Source: Dentipellis sp. KUC8613 (Eukaryota; Basidiomycota; Agaricomycetes; Russulales; Hericiaceae). From it: a stretch of 64,000 nucleotides of DNA. The notes beneath the pieces are model-generated. The model had not been told where the DNA came from. It searched no databases and worked only from the letters and a program-made list of their open reading frames with translations. Of the stretch, positions 47,944 through 58,757 are shown one piece after another. The stretch lies in NCBI GenBank assembly GCA_002286715.1, contig NSJX01000029.1:258089-322088 (forward strand), in the 5' to 3' direction. A program made the translations under genes and the position numbers. Each line of letters begins with the position of its first letter. Within the stretch, counting starts at the first letter, position 1.

Positions 47944-50582
47944 ATGTTGTGGATTCCTAAGAGGTCGATCGATGAAGGTGAGTCTCGATGACGACGTTCA
48001 GACGGTCTTGGCTAATCTCGACCCAGTGAATGCAATCATATGTGGGCCCGGTCAGATGCACGAGATGGAAACGCGCCTCATCGATGGCCGTCTTCAACGG
48101 GTGTATAAGAACCTGGCACCCACACTGCGTCAATTTTGGACCTCTGTCGCCGAACGATGCAGCCAACGCACATACATCGTATTCGAACAACAACGCCTTT
48201 CTTATCAGGAAGCGTTTGAGCGATCTGTTCACATCGCGGCGGTCTTCTACAAGACTTATGGAGTTCGGAAAGGTGACCGAGTTGTGATCTGCTCTCGGAA
48301 CTATCCCAACTACATTCTTGCCTTCTGGGCTTGTCACTTACTCGGCGCTGTCTGTGTACTCGTGAATGCGTGCGTTTGTCGCTCGTCTCTGTTCATTTTT
48401 ACTCAAAAATGCTCGCAACAGGTGGCTGCCTTTGAAGCCTTTGGAGCATTGCTTCGTTGTTAGTCAAAGCAAACTCGTGATCATGGACTCTACATGCGCG
48501 ACGTTACTGGAGCACCACACGGAGAAGATTGCAAGTCAAGCGGGGACCGTGGCGTTCCTCGTCTGGGAACATCAGGAAGGCAAGGGGCAATGGGAAGGGA
48601 TGCAACTGTGGTCCGACATCCTTTCGGCCTTCGATGGCGACGTGGGATTCGTCTTGACCAATGAGTTCGACATCCTTCCCGAAGACAATGCGACCATTTT
48701 GTTCACGTCAGGAACGTCAGTATATGTATGGCTTCTTATCCGTAATCACGGCGACATACCATTACTTGCAGAACGGGTTTACCAAAGGGAGTGCTGAGTA
48801 CCCAGCGCATGTTCCTGACAAATGTCTTCAGTGTGAGTGCGCGTCATGCAATCGGCCAGTCACGATTCTCTAACACAAAACCGTAGATTCTAGTACCGGT
48901 GATACGAGTCGCTCTTCGTCGCGGGGAAGATCTTCCTGCCTCGCCTGTAAACACTCAATCTGATGCCGCCCAGAGTGGTATACTCGTGCCTACGCCGCTG
49001 TTCCATGCCACAGGCTGTACTGCTCTAATGGTCTGTAGTAACTCTCTTGCATCTTCTCATTACAGTGACCCCGATTTGACAGATGATTGGGACCTACACT
49101 GGTTCGAAGGTCGTCCTCATGCGCAGATGGATCCCTGTTGAAGGTGAATTAGATTCAATTTCATTACTACACGACGCTCACTGCAGATCTTCAGGAGCAA
49201 GGTTTGCGTGCGATGCATGGTCTTGTCAGTATCGACTGATGCTGTCAATTTAGGCTTTTGAAACAGGAGAACATTAGAATTACCGGAGGGTATGAACTAT
49301 GCTTTCCAAGCACTTTATTGACTTAGAACACTCTTCAGTGTTCCATCGATGGCCTCCGATCTTCTAGAGAGCTCTGCCGTCGGCCATCCTCTTGCTTCTC
49401 TATTCTTCGGAGGGGCTCCTCCCCCCGATTGGCTCGCTAGAGACTTCCGGGCGGCATTCCCAACTGCAATTCTGTCAGTTTTTCCTCCCTATTCAATCGA
49501 AGATGTAATTCATTAGCAATCGTAAACATAAGGTCACAAGGATATGGCCTTACAGAAACAAACGCAGCAGTGGTAGGAAACGCCGGCGAAGACTACTTGA
49601 CCAGGCCAACAAGCGCGTAGGCTCTGTTCATTCATTTGTTTCGCCTGAGATGTGAAAATTTGTCTTTGACAGAGGGTTAGCAGCGCCCGTCACTGACTTC
49701 TTGATCATGCGGGACGATATCGTCGCCCCCGTCGGTGAGCTTGGGGAAATATGGGTGTAAGTCGTGTCCTAGCTTTCGCGTCCTCAAATATTGATACTTT
49801 ATAGGCGAGGGCCGAACGTCATGAAGGAGTACTACCGTGATCCTGGTACGCATAGTAGGAGCACTTCGGTCGAGACTCTCTAACGCCTCAGGTAGCCGCG
49901 ACCGCTAAAGCACTAACTCCGGACGGATGGTTCAAGACGGGAGATGTGGGGCTGATTGACCACGAAGGTTTCTTATATGTCCGTGATCGAAGTACTAGGA
50001 TCCACCTTCCACTTGGCTTTCTCTTGCTGATCTTCACATCCCAGTCAAGGATATGATCATCCGAGGAGGAGAGAACATTGTCAGCTATGCATCTTTTCTT
50101 CTCGATGCGATAGGATTGACATACTTTCTAACAGGACTGCATCTCTGTCGAGAACGCCGTGTTGGCGGACAGCCGGTTGCACGAGGTTGCTGCAGTCGGG
50201 GTACCAGATCGTCGGCTAGGCGAGTTGGTTGCTGTAGTCGCTTCCGTCAAGTCCAGATATCGAGGCCAAGTCCAAGAGCGAGAGGTCATAGACATCGCGC
50301 GGAAGACGTATGTCTCGATGTGATCTAAGAACTCATAGACTGACGATTTCATGTAGGCTCCCTAAATTTGCCGTCCCTGTAATGATCGTCTTACAGGATA
50401 GCCCGCTTCGTAAGTATTCTGCACCTATCATCCGATTGAAATAGTGACTGTCCCTCGACACAGCCCGCAATCCTGCCGGAAAAACATTGAAGAACGAACT
50501 TCGACCACTGGCGAAAGTTGAATGGGAGCAACGACACTCAGCATCATTGGGATCCAGTTCGGACTCACAGGCGAAGCTTTGA
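47944..50582 (+). CDS. Peroxisomal acyl-CoA ligase (AMP-binding), copy 2
   Basis: Seventeen exons: 47944-47977, 48027-48369, 48422-48715, 48772-48832, 48887-49030, 49083-49143, 49195-49201, 49254-49289, 49339-49473, 49533-49616, 49673-49756, 49805-49845, 49896-49991, 50045-50079, 50135-50307, 50357-50409, 50464-50582. They give 599 residues. Sixteen exon lengths equal those of copy 1; only exon 5 is 3 nt longer. Motifs kept are TSGTTGLPKG, SQGYGLTETN, FKTGDVG, IIRGGENI and NPAGKTLKNELR, and the C-terminus is again AKL (PTS1). The substrate pocket region differs (TNAAVVGNAGEDY against ENNGGATGISSEDY), so acid preference may differ. Exon 5 ends at a weak GTCTGT donor. Confidence 0.92.
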
Positions 50583-50744
50583 CGGAGATGTCCAATCGCA
50601 TAAGCACCTGTCTTTCATCAATGCATATAGGGTGTCCGTATCCATAAAAGAGAAGGAGAATCTTCGTGATGCCTGAAAACAACGTCCAAGGGTCCATGCA
50701 AGTAATTGCGCACTATGAAAAACAAATGTGCTCAATCGTTCCTT

Positions 50745-52884
50745 TCACAGCCCAGCAGCAGTTCGTAACTTCGTGTAAATGGGTGTGCCGACGCCGGAAA
50801 TCTGACATGATCAGGGTGAGATAACAACATTGCTTCGTGAGTGCTATCAAGCCTTACCGCATCCCATCCTTGAGTGGTGTTAAAGCCTTCGCTGTTGCAA
50901 CCGGGATTGGCGCCTTCGAAATGTCAGTCATATCCCACAGGATCGATGTTGGCGGCGTGACACTTACCAGTGACAATGTCAGTGAACGCGTCCTTGTTAG
51001 CATAGATAAATGGGTTCAAGAAGCCAAGAGGGCTCTTTCCAGCCGAAATAAGCTCCGCATTCAGTAGTGCGAAGATACTTGCAACAATGGGCGTTGAAGC
51101 ACTGGTTCCAGTACCGGTCTGTGACTCCCCTGCTACGATCTCTACAAAATCTGCTCTGGCTGCGAGGTCAGGGATCGCGCGATTGGATGTGTTAAAACGC
51201 CCAGTAGAGTAGTCGGTAGGGAGTGTCTTCAAGAAAGCAGAGACGTCTGCAGCCTGATAGGCAGGGACAGGGACGTAGCCGGAAAAGCCACTTCCAGATG
51301 AATTCCAGGCGACCTCGGGGCCTTGTGAAACCGTACCGCCAACAGCTGTCACGCTAGGATGTCGATTCATGAGAAGTCTCCAATGTGGTAATTGTGCGAG
51401 TCAGGACGTACTAAGGGCAAGTTGCCGGAAATTCCACCTGGAACTCGTGGCACAGTGTCGGATCTTCTCCTCCATCGACGCCGTAATCCCCGGATGCGGT
51501 GAGAACAGAGATACCACGAGCTGCAAGCTGCGCAAACCCGCTGCAAATTGAACTGTGCCATCTCGCAATGAATATCCAAACAATGCCATGTTAAAGCGAG
51601 ACTTACGAAGCAGTGGCCTCGTCAATAAAGCTCTCAGGCAAGCCGTAGCTCATGCTGAGCACTTGGGGAGGGTTTGTGTCGTTGAGCAACCCATTGACAA
51701 TTGCTGGCAATTGGGAGAAAAAGCCGTCGCCATCATCATCACCCACGGCCACGAAAACGACGGGAACGGTTGGACCAATGATACCGACACTCCACTGTGT
51801 ATCCAGATTCTTAATTACAGGGACTATTCATCAGTATGAAGGAAGTTGAGTCGTTGTGACGACGACTCACGGCTTCCACACCCGGGTCACTTTGATTGTT
51901 CACTCCACCTGCAACCGACTCGGAGGTAAATGTTGTACTATCCGGGACATCTGGACGATATTTCTCCAAGAACGCCTGGTCAATTGGTTGAGGAAGGCAG
52001 TAGTCGTTGTCAAAAGATTGACGCTGACCTTCAAATCTGCCGCACCAGCCGACTGATCAGTAAATCCAGCGATACCCAGGCGGCTGTCAGATTGAGACGG
52101 AACATCCGTAGGAATGCTATAGAGCTCCAGAGCGCAGGCTGGAGTAAAGGACGTCGCGCAAGAATCTAGAAGAGCTCTCGCAGTATTGCCATTGGCACGA
52201 GACGATGACACGAGCAAACCCTGCGACGAAACAGACGTCGAGGGAAACCTATGATTGCCCGATCATTCAGACAGAAACATATAGATTGTATTTTATTACG
52301 TACTGCGTTGTAGGGTATGCCACGTTGACGTGAGGCTTCAGGTCGGCAGGAATGGAATAAGAGAGCGTCCGGATGGTCGTGGATCCCGTCTTCTGGTTCG
52401 TAAATTTCGAGTAGCTGGCATCGAGCAGCGAGTTCGCCTGCTTGACAGTGAGATTCACACTCCGCACGTCTCCCGCAGGCGAAAACGCCTGAGAGGTGAG
52501 ATTGTGGGATGCCAGCCAGTCGTTCACTGCCGAAACGCTTTCCGATGATGGCACTACGAGATCTTCGACCTTTAGGAAGTGTGAACGGGAGTGGATAGTA
52601 AAAAAATATCCGCTACGCACTTCTTCTTTGGACAAATGTTGGCCATACTCTGCATTTCCGGGCGTGCTTACGGCGTACACTTTCTGCTCGAGACCAGAAA
52701 GATCGCTCTGCACTAGCGCCAGCTTGAGGCTGATCACATGATCGTCGGGAGCAGCGCCACTGTTCACGAAGCCACTCGGCGGAGCGTCACGGCGATGCAA
52801 AACGTGCATCGACCTCGCACGGTGGGGCGACGCGCTCGCTCCTGAGAGCAAGGCTGCCAGAACGAGCCCAAAGTTGACCATCAT
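50745..52884 (-). CDS. Secreted S53 sedolisin / tripeptidyl peptidase-type protease (gene 3)
   Basis: Nine exons on the minus strand (52884-52621, 52569-52304, 52248-52029, 51975-51871, 51809-51607, 51540-51412, 51353-50968, 50913-50858, 50801-50745) give 561 residues. Signal peptide MVNFGLVLAALLSGASAS, pro-domain YGQHLSKEE and TLSYSIPADLKPH. Catalytic residues are present: GVEANLDTQWS (Glu, Asp), TASGDYGVDGG (oxyanion Asp) and TGTGTSASTP (Ser). Exons 2, 7, 8 and 9 keep the lengths seen in genes 1 and 2 (266, 386, 56, 57 nt). It is the most diverged of the three: the usual cysteine after the catalytic Ser is Ala, and the segment before exon 6 (GLPESFIDEATAS) is unlike the others. Intron 1 is 51 nt, stop-free and in frame. 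Convergent with acyl-CoA ligase 2, 162 bases away. Confidence 0.92.
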
Positions 52885-52945
52885 GGGCAAGTTGCGAAGG
52901 AGAGAGAATGTGCGAACGCTGTGGGTTTTGCGACAGAGAGCGGCC

Positions 52946-52951
52946 CTTATA
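52946..52951 (-). promoter_or_regulatory. TATA-like element of S53 gene 3
   Basis: The palindrome CTTATAAG lies about 65 bases before the ATG at 52884 in a GC-rich context. Confidence 0.45.
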
Positions 52952-54101
52952 AGCCCAAAGGCCTAGGAATGCCGCAATTATCGATTGAAAGAAGTCTGAT
53001 GAGCCGGCCGTAAAGCCGTGCGAAGTGATCGTCAAGTGCTAAGCATCACGAAGGATACAGGACTGGGAAGGGCGGAATTTCCGAAGTGAAAGCCGTGACA
53101 TCTTTCGAGCATTTCATGGAACGGGTTTATCGTCAACATAGTTTCCAAGAACGTAGGATATTAGCGAACGTACCTTGAAAATGGCTTGCGACCTCTTCTC
53201 GGTAAAAATCATCGACACTTTATGCTTGCTCCATTGTAACAGGCGTTGCCACTATGGCAGGATCGAGAACGTATGCCGGGAGCGATGATCAATGACAATT
53301 CGCGGCATTCTGTAGAGCTTCGACTCGACGGACATGTTTGCCCGTCTGGCGGCTGAAGTTAGGGACCCATGTGGTTACGAGTCAGGAGATCATATGGCAA
53401 ACCTTCGTATTGACCCATCCTGCTGGAGTCCGTTTGGAAATCCGCGCCAATGACGATCTTAACGTGAAGCTTGTGGCGAAGCAGGCCCGGGAACAACCTC
53501 GGAAGGAGTAAGCGGTTGCACTTCCCACAGTCTTCAATGGAATGTAGGACAGCCCGCGGTCTCGACCCTGGTGACCCTCCGGTCCAATTCGAGCTCGACT
53601 CCGGATGGGATCTTTGTGGGCGAAGTCGCGACGGGGACGAAGAACTCGAATCATCTCGTGCGGCATGATGATCATTCGTAATGTAACCTGTAAGCGCTGG
53701 CCTGTGAGATCTGTAAGTAGCCCGGCTGTTCAGCCTTTGCGAAACCGAGTGATTTCCTCCGCAGCTGTTTATGCGGAGGTGATTGTGGTGGTTGGTTCTT
53801 CAATTGTAGCCTCATTGCGACTTGAACTGTGTAGACTTGCTTTAGTTCTCGAGGACGGAGGGTTAGGGTAGGCTTACCCCTGAGACGGTACTTCAACTCC
53901 GTATCGCTCGACGCCATGTGTGAAGTTCATTTTGAAGCCAAAAACCATACATTTATTATCAATCTATCCAGGTAATAACATCAAGCAACTGGATTGGAGA
54001 TCAGAGATATCTGGCTGCACTGAGAGAAAGAGAAAAGGGCCTAGCGTCAGTGGAGATGACCGAAATGCGACCTGGTTTACATACCTGGGATATTCCAGCG
54101 A
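52952..54101. other. Intergenic; weak hypothetical frame on minus strand
   Basis: Between S53 gene 3 and the small secreted protein. A minus-strand frame from an ATG at 53917 (MASSDTELKYRLRG) is followed by a GTAAGC donor, a CTAAC branch-like site and a CAG acceptor. It could then run toward a serine-rich stretch near 53660-53600 (RDDSSSSSPSRLRPQ). I cannot complete a gene model or name a family, so it is left as a possibility only. Confidence 0.35.
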
Positions 54102-54716
54102 TCACCGGCGGAAGCCAACAAACTCGCCCAAGTGGACGCCAGCGTGAGCGAGCGCTGGATTGGTTACGTCGTCCGAGCCCGACTCGTTGTTGCCAGCTGT
54201 AACATCCTGCACCGCGGGCCCTAAATCGGTGGATGTACTGCAATGAATCGATGAAAGCAAAATATTGTGAGCCACGATAGACAGGCGCTGCAGCCGGCCA
54301 CTGACCCGTTCGAAGCATCTGTTGTGTTCAGGGACACTAGCGCTGGCGAACTGATATTGACGAGTTCGAGCGCAGGAGAACTTGAGTTCTGAGTTTGAGG
54401 CCCTTTCCACCTACTCAGGCGAATCCTAGTCAATGCAACGTTCTCTATAGGATATTTGCAGCTACCGTTTTGACATTCGAGCGACCGATCGGGTTAGTGT
54501 GGTAGCTTCGCGAAGCTTGAAATCATCCCTGCAGTGAAAATGGTAAGCCTACGTTGACAAGAAGAGATATCATATATACGCAGGGACAACGGGAGCATCG
54601 CCCGGGAAGTCGCTGCTCGTAACGTTCGAATTGACTGAGCCTTCCGCGTGGTTGATAGGGGCCGCAAAGGCACTGACGGCGAGGCAAAGGACGAAGACGG
54701 TGGGACTGAAATGCAT
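54102..54716 (-). CDS. Small secreted protein of unknown function
   Basis: Three exons on the minus strand (54716-54580, 54425-54306, 54237-54102) give 130 residues. It starts with a clear signal peptide (MHFSPTVFVLCLAVSAFAAP), followed by a Ser/Asn/Thr-rich mature part with several N-glycosylation sequons (NVT, NIS, NTT, NES). It ends AHAGVHLGEFVGFRR. There is no cysteine pattern of a hydrophobin or cerato-platanin and no domain that I recognise. The first intron (54579-54426, 154 nt) is long for this region and might hide a further exon. Small secreted proteins of this kind are typical orphans in basidiomycetes; the role is unknown. Confidence 0.6.
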
Positions 54717-55300
54717 ATTGACGATCGTCAAAGCCGATGAGAAAGCTAAGTTTTGAGACTTTTCCGGAAAGGTTGAATGGGACGGCTTGGTGGAAATGAC
54801 AGAATACTCGGCAACCAGTACCAACAAAAAGAGAAGAGCGCTTGCGCTGAAAGAGAGGCAGAGATGGCGGTTGGACGCTCCTGCGAGAGTGTTCATATAT
54901 AGCCTGAGCTATAACGACCGATCAACTATTGCAAGGAAGACAGGTTTTCAGTATGCGTATACTCAGCGCTGGCGCTGCGCGCCCAGGTTTCGTCTAGGAT
55001 GCCGGAGCGGCTGATATTGACCCATCAGCGCCCACTGCGCAACGCTTCTGGCATGTAATTTGATTGCAGATTGAGGACTGTAGCGTGGAGAATGAATAAG
55101 ATCGGAATCAAAAGGCCCGGAGCAGCGTGATCCAGTCAGCCCGTATTGCTGCGAGGGGACGAGGGCGTGATTCAGCAACACCTATCGTGAAGAAGAGACC
55201 GCGCCATTTTGAGCTACTAGTACGGTCGATCTAAGTATATTGGGCGTCGATGGCTGATTTAAATGTCAGTCCTGCTATGACCAATGGTATAGAAAGCGTA
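54717..55300. other. Intergenic, no recognised gene
   Basis: Upstream flank of the small secreted protein. Nothing else is seen. Confidence 0.5.
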
Positions 55301-55307
55301 ATAGCTC

Positions 55308-55665
55308 TTACTTGCAATACCTCCGACGAGTTGCTGGCATGCTCATACCGTAGATGGGTTTGGTTTTAAGACTCGCCTCGCACAATAACCTGCAGCCGAA
55401 TCTAGTCATCACATCGGAGATCGCGTCATGCGTTCCGGTATTGCCTATCATCTGAAGCTTCTGGGAGCTAGTAAGCTTGTCCGAGAGTGGCGTCACCAAA
55501 CCGCTCAAAGTAATATATCTCCATCTAAGCTTGTTCCAGAGCCGGAAAACCTGTACGATAATTAACAAAAAAAAAACTCTAAGGACTGGTCACCCACGTA
55601 CTTGCCCGCCATGAGAGCCCCGATATCGAGGTTCTTCAATATCCCCGGTAAGGTCTCCCGATGGT
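55308..55665 (-). pseudogene. F-box-like family fragment
   Basis: On the minus strand, ETLPGILKNLDIGALMAGK (near 55665-55610) matches the F-box start of the family (ETVLNILREVDVQTLIFSKR in gene 2). After a gap ending in an acceptor near 55557 comes VFRLWNKLRWRYITLSGLV, matching VCRLWNRLI. The donor reads AAG|TACGTG where paralogs have a GT, as if one G was lost. The later frame (LTSSQKLQMIGNTGTHDAISD) corresponds only loosely to the QSLPKAKQLDILRNHASAW block. The other two thirds of the gene are missing. It is a truncated relic just downstream of intact gene 3. Confidence 0.62.
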
Positions 55666-55988
55666 CGGAATGGGAGAGTAGATGACGTCGTATTGGCGAA
55701 CCCGGGAGCGCTCTTATACCTCCCGTACACGTATACATATCGAATGGTCCATTGTCATCTCACTTCCAAATCGTCAGAAAGGATGAGGCTGGCAATTGTG
55801 TGGCAAGCCGTGCACTGCATCGATATTTGGAATGCTAGTCAGTATACAATCAAAGCAAGCTGGGGCTACATGCATAAGGCGACATTGTTAGGACATGGCC
55901 ATTAATAGTTGCCCAAGGCAACGGCTGATGGTCCTTTGAGATTTGGATGAAGAAACCATTGCTTCATAGAACCACCGCCGTACTTGTT

Positions 55989-57919
55989 TCAAAACATGAA
56001 AATATAAAGCTTCGTTGAACCTTCATGAGACACCGAACCCGCATCCTGCGCACATCAGATCAACGCTAGATAACTATGGGGACAGTGAACAACTAACCTT
56101 TGTCCAAACCTTCAGCACTACCGCATCGTCCGTAAGGTACCAACGGGCGCCTTTCCCTTTCCCTTTCAGTTCATCGGGAAGTGGCACCGCTCGATAGAAA
56201 AAGGGAATAGTGCCACGATATTCGGTATGATGCCAATAACCATTCTGGACCACCGAGTGTGCGTAGAATCGAAGCCTTTCCCATTCGTCCCTCCCCAGCG
56301 TGCGGTAGCCTGTTAAGGCTTGCCTCCTCCTCTCGACCTGCCATTCGCACATTGTCTTGGAGAGACGTGCAGGGTCGAAGTCGAACACTTGCATCATGTC
56401 GAAGTTACCCAGATTTGACAACTTCAAAGCCCGCATACCCGAGACAAGGAATTGTCCATTGCTCCCATCGGATCGTGCGCCGCCCATATCAATGCATGTG
56501 GACGGCGGACCCCATGTTTCCCAAGGAACTATCGTGCCAGGCGCGACTTGAGCTATGCCGCTTCGGACGACGGATGCGGGAGAATATATCACTAGGGATC
56601 GGCGCATCCCATCGGCGCTCATTCGGACTCCTGCCTCCTTCCGTCGAGACGAGCAGCGCACGGAGATGGAGACGACGGTGTCGATCTGAGTTCGGCGCCG
56701 TGGGAGTGGGAGCGAATGTGAATTGATGTGTGCTGCATCAGAACGTATGAAAACGTCGTCGGCGATGAACGAGTCGAATACTGGCGGGAGCAGTAGGCCA
56801 CAGTGAAACGTTTCCTGTTCCACGGAGGTTCGTTCTGCGGTGTGTTCGCGCATGTCGTAGACCAAGATGATAGGTTCCATTATATCTCCAACGTGTGGAA
56901 ATGCTAGAAAAATATGGTCTTCATCGAGGAACGCGATGGAGTGAATGTCGTGCTCCACGATTTCCTTACGAATTATGGTGAGACCGGTGGGTGGACATGA
57001 AGTACTTCAGTTACTCACGATGCGCTTGATTCCCGTTTTCCAATTGAAGACTGTGACTTGGCACTGCCAGAACCCCCCTTCGTCAAACCACAATACGCAA
57101 ATTTGGTCACCAAGAATCTCCGGTTCGCAGTGCATTTGGCGGGGGTCTGCATGTTCCACGTCGATGATATAGGGCGTAACATGAGCTTGAGGATGTGCTT
57201 GGCCCGTTCTCAGAGAGCGCAGATGCATCTTCACCCCTGCATTCGGGTCACTTCCAGGGCTGCTCCGGGGCAATGAGGACTGTGTATGGACCATGAAGAA
57301 GATACATACCGCACTTGCTCCCCTATCATCAGCAAGTCTTGATCGGGGTCCATCCTGAACTCGAGCACGTCTATCTCTGGCTCAATTTCGACTGACCAAT
57401 GCTCGACCGCCGTCCCCAGTCGTCTCGACGGGATACGCGTGAACCAGATTGCGTTGGACCTGTGGCTTTGTTGACCGATGATGTTCCCCATGACCACAAA
57501 TATGTGTGAATGATTGAATGGATAGAAGGAGGCCCAGCGGTCCCATTCGAGGCTTCGCCAGGCCCGGTCGCGTGTTCGGATCGCGGCCAGCTGATCCGCC
57601 GCTGAGAGAGACTGGGGAGGAGGCTCGAGGAGGCCACTCAGTGCAAACTCGATTTTGCATTGTAGGTGGGCGTCGTTCGATATAAGGGTATTCCACCGTC
57701 GGCAGACCTGAGTCATCGTTAATGAAGCAGACATATGTACGAAACCCATCGAGAAGTACGTACCCGCTTGATTAGAACGAGTGTCGGCACGTCGACCTCG
57801 CGTAAGATCTTGAGGATCGTCTCCGGAGGAAGCGCATCCATGTACCGAGTAGCTGGGCCCGGATTTCCAGGGTTCCCCATTTCCAAACCGAGTGGCCCGA
57901 ACATTGTATAGAAAGCCAT
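55989..57919 (-). CDS. F-box-like protein, multicopy family (gene 3)
   Basis: Five exons on the minus strand (57919-57764, 57707-57310, 57250-57019, 56964-56098, 56045-55989) give 569 residues. Exon 1 carries about 20 extra residues before the F-box LPPETILKILREVDVPTLV; the next exon starts VCRRWNTLISNDAHLQCKIE. Shared family blocks are TRIPSRRLGTAVEHWSVEIE, FNWKTGIKRI, IAFLDEDHIFL, VIYSPASVVRSG, MRALKL, VFDFDPARLSK and WYLTDDAVVLK. The last exon ends KLYIFMF, comparable to HFYMF in gene 1. Substrate-receptor function in an SCF ubiquitin ligase is inferred from the F-box alone. A broken relative lies directly downstream at 55308-55665. Confidence 0.83.
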
Positions 57920-58757
57920 GTCGGTCTCGTCCCAGAAAGTGAAGATGTCGGCTAGCCAGGTGAAGGGAGATGGTCAAGATCGTCTACGTCTCTCGTGCAG
58001 AATATAAGACTGCGGTGGAATCCGAGGAGAACAATAGCAGGGAAGACCAATACGGAAATCCCAGTCGGCACCAGCCGCGCAGGGCGCTTCGAGCAGGCCG
58101 AGCCATTCCTGTCAGCTGTTCCTTCAAAAAAAAAGGAGAAAAATCAGATGCTCGAGGTGAAGACCTCGTAGGAACATCCTATTCTGTAGTGAATCTAAGA
58201 CTGGCGATGCGATCTGAGAGACGGAAGATAGAACGCACCTGGGGGTGCTCGAACGCTGGTTTATGGAGAATCTCGCTCCTAGAAAGAACAACTTTAGCGC
58301 AGATTCTGGCGAGAGAATAACTCGTACGAGTCCACAACCTAGGCCTCTCAATCGCTGGAGGTGGTGAACGGCACGCTCAGCCCGAACTCTTTAAAGGACG
58401 ACACTCTAGACTTTGAATGCGGAGGTTTGAGTTGACAGAAAGGTCCTGTACCTCACATGAATAATAAGTGATACTCGAAATCTCTGAAGCTTGGAGCTTG
58501 GAGCTTGAAGCGAGAACGTCTTGTTGACGGAGTCAAAAGAGATGTCGACTCGAACTAGGGCGGCAGTTTCGGAGGCTCGGAACGGCCCCGCCGACCCGAC
58601 GGCCGGCCTGGCCGGCAGAGCGTCAACTCGCTGCGCGGTCGACATCTGGATAGAAGCAGGTACGTTCAAGGCAACAAGGATATTTTATTCAACAAAAATT
58701 ACATGCATACAATCCAGAAGGCTCGCATTCAACCTGAACCAAACAATCGCAGATGGC
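57920..58757. other. Intergenic, no recognised gene
   Basis: Lies between F-box-like gene 3 (start) and the GH79 gene (3' end), both on the minus strand. No gene or repeat is recognised; a poly-A run sits at about 58126-58133. Confidence 0.5.

Noticed and set aside
47849..47977. Alternative N-terminus for acyl-CoA ligase copy 2 from 47849
   Set aside because: Its frame does not join in phase to exon 2. The ATG at 47944 gives MLWIPKRS, matching MSWTPKRS of copy 1 with the same 34-nt exon.
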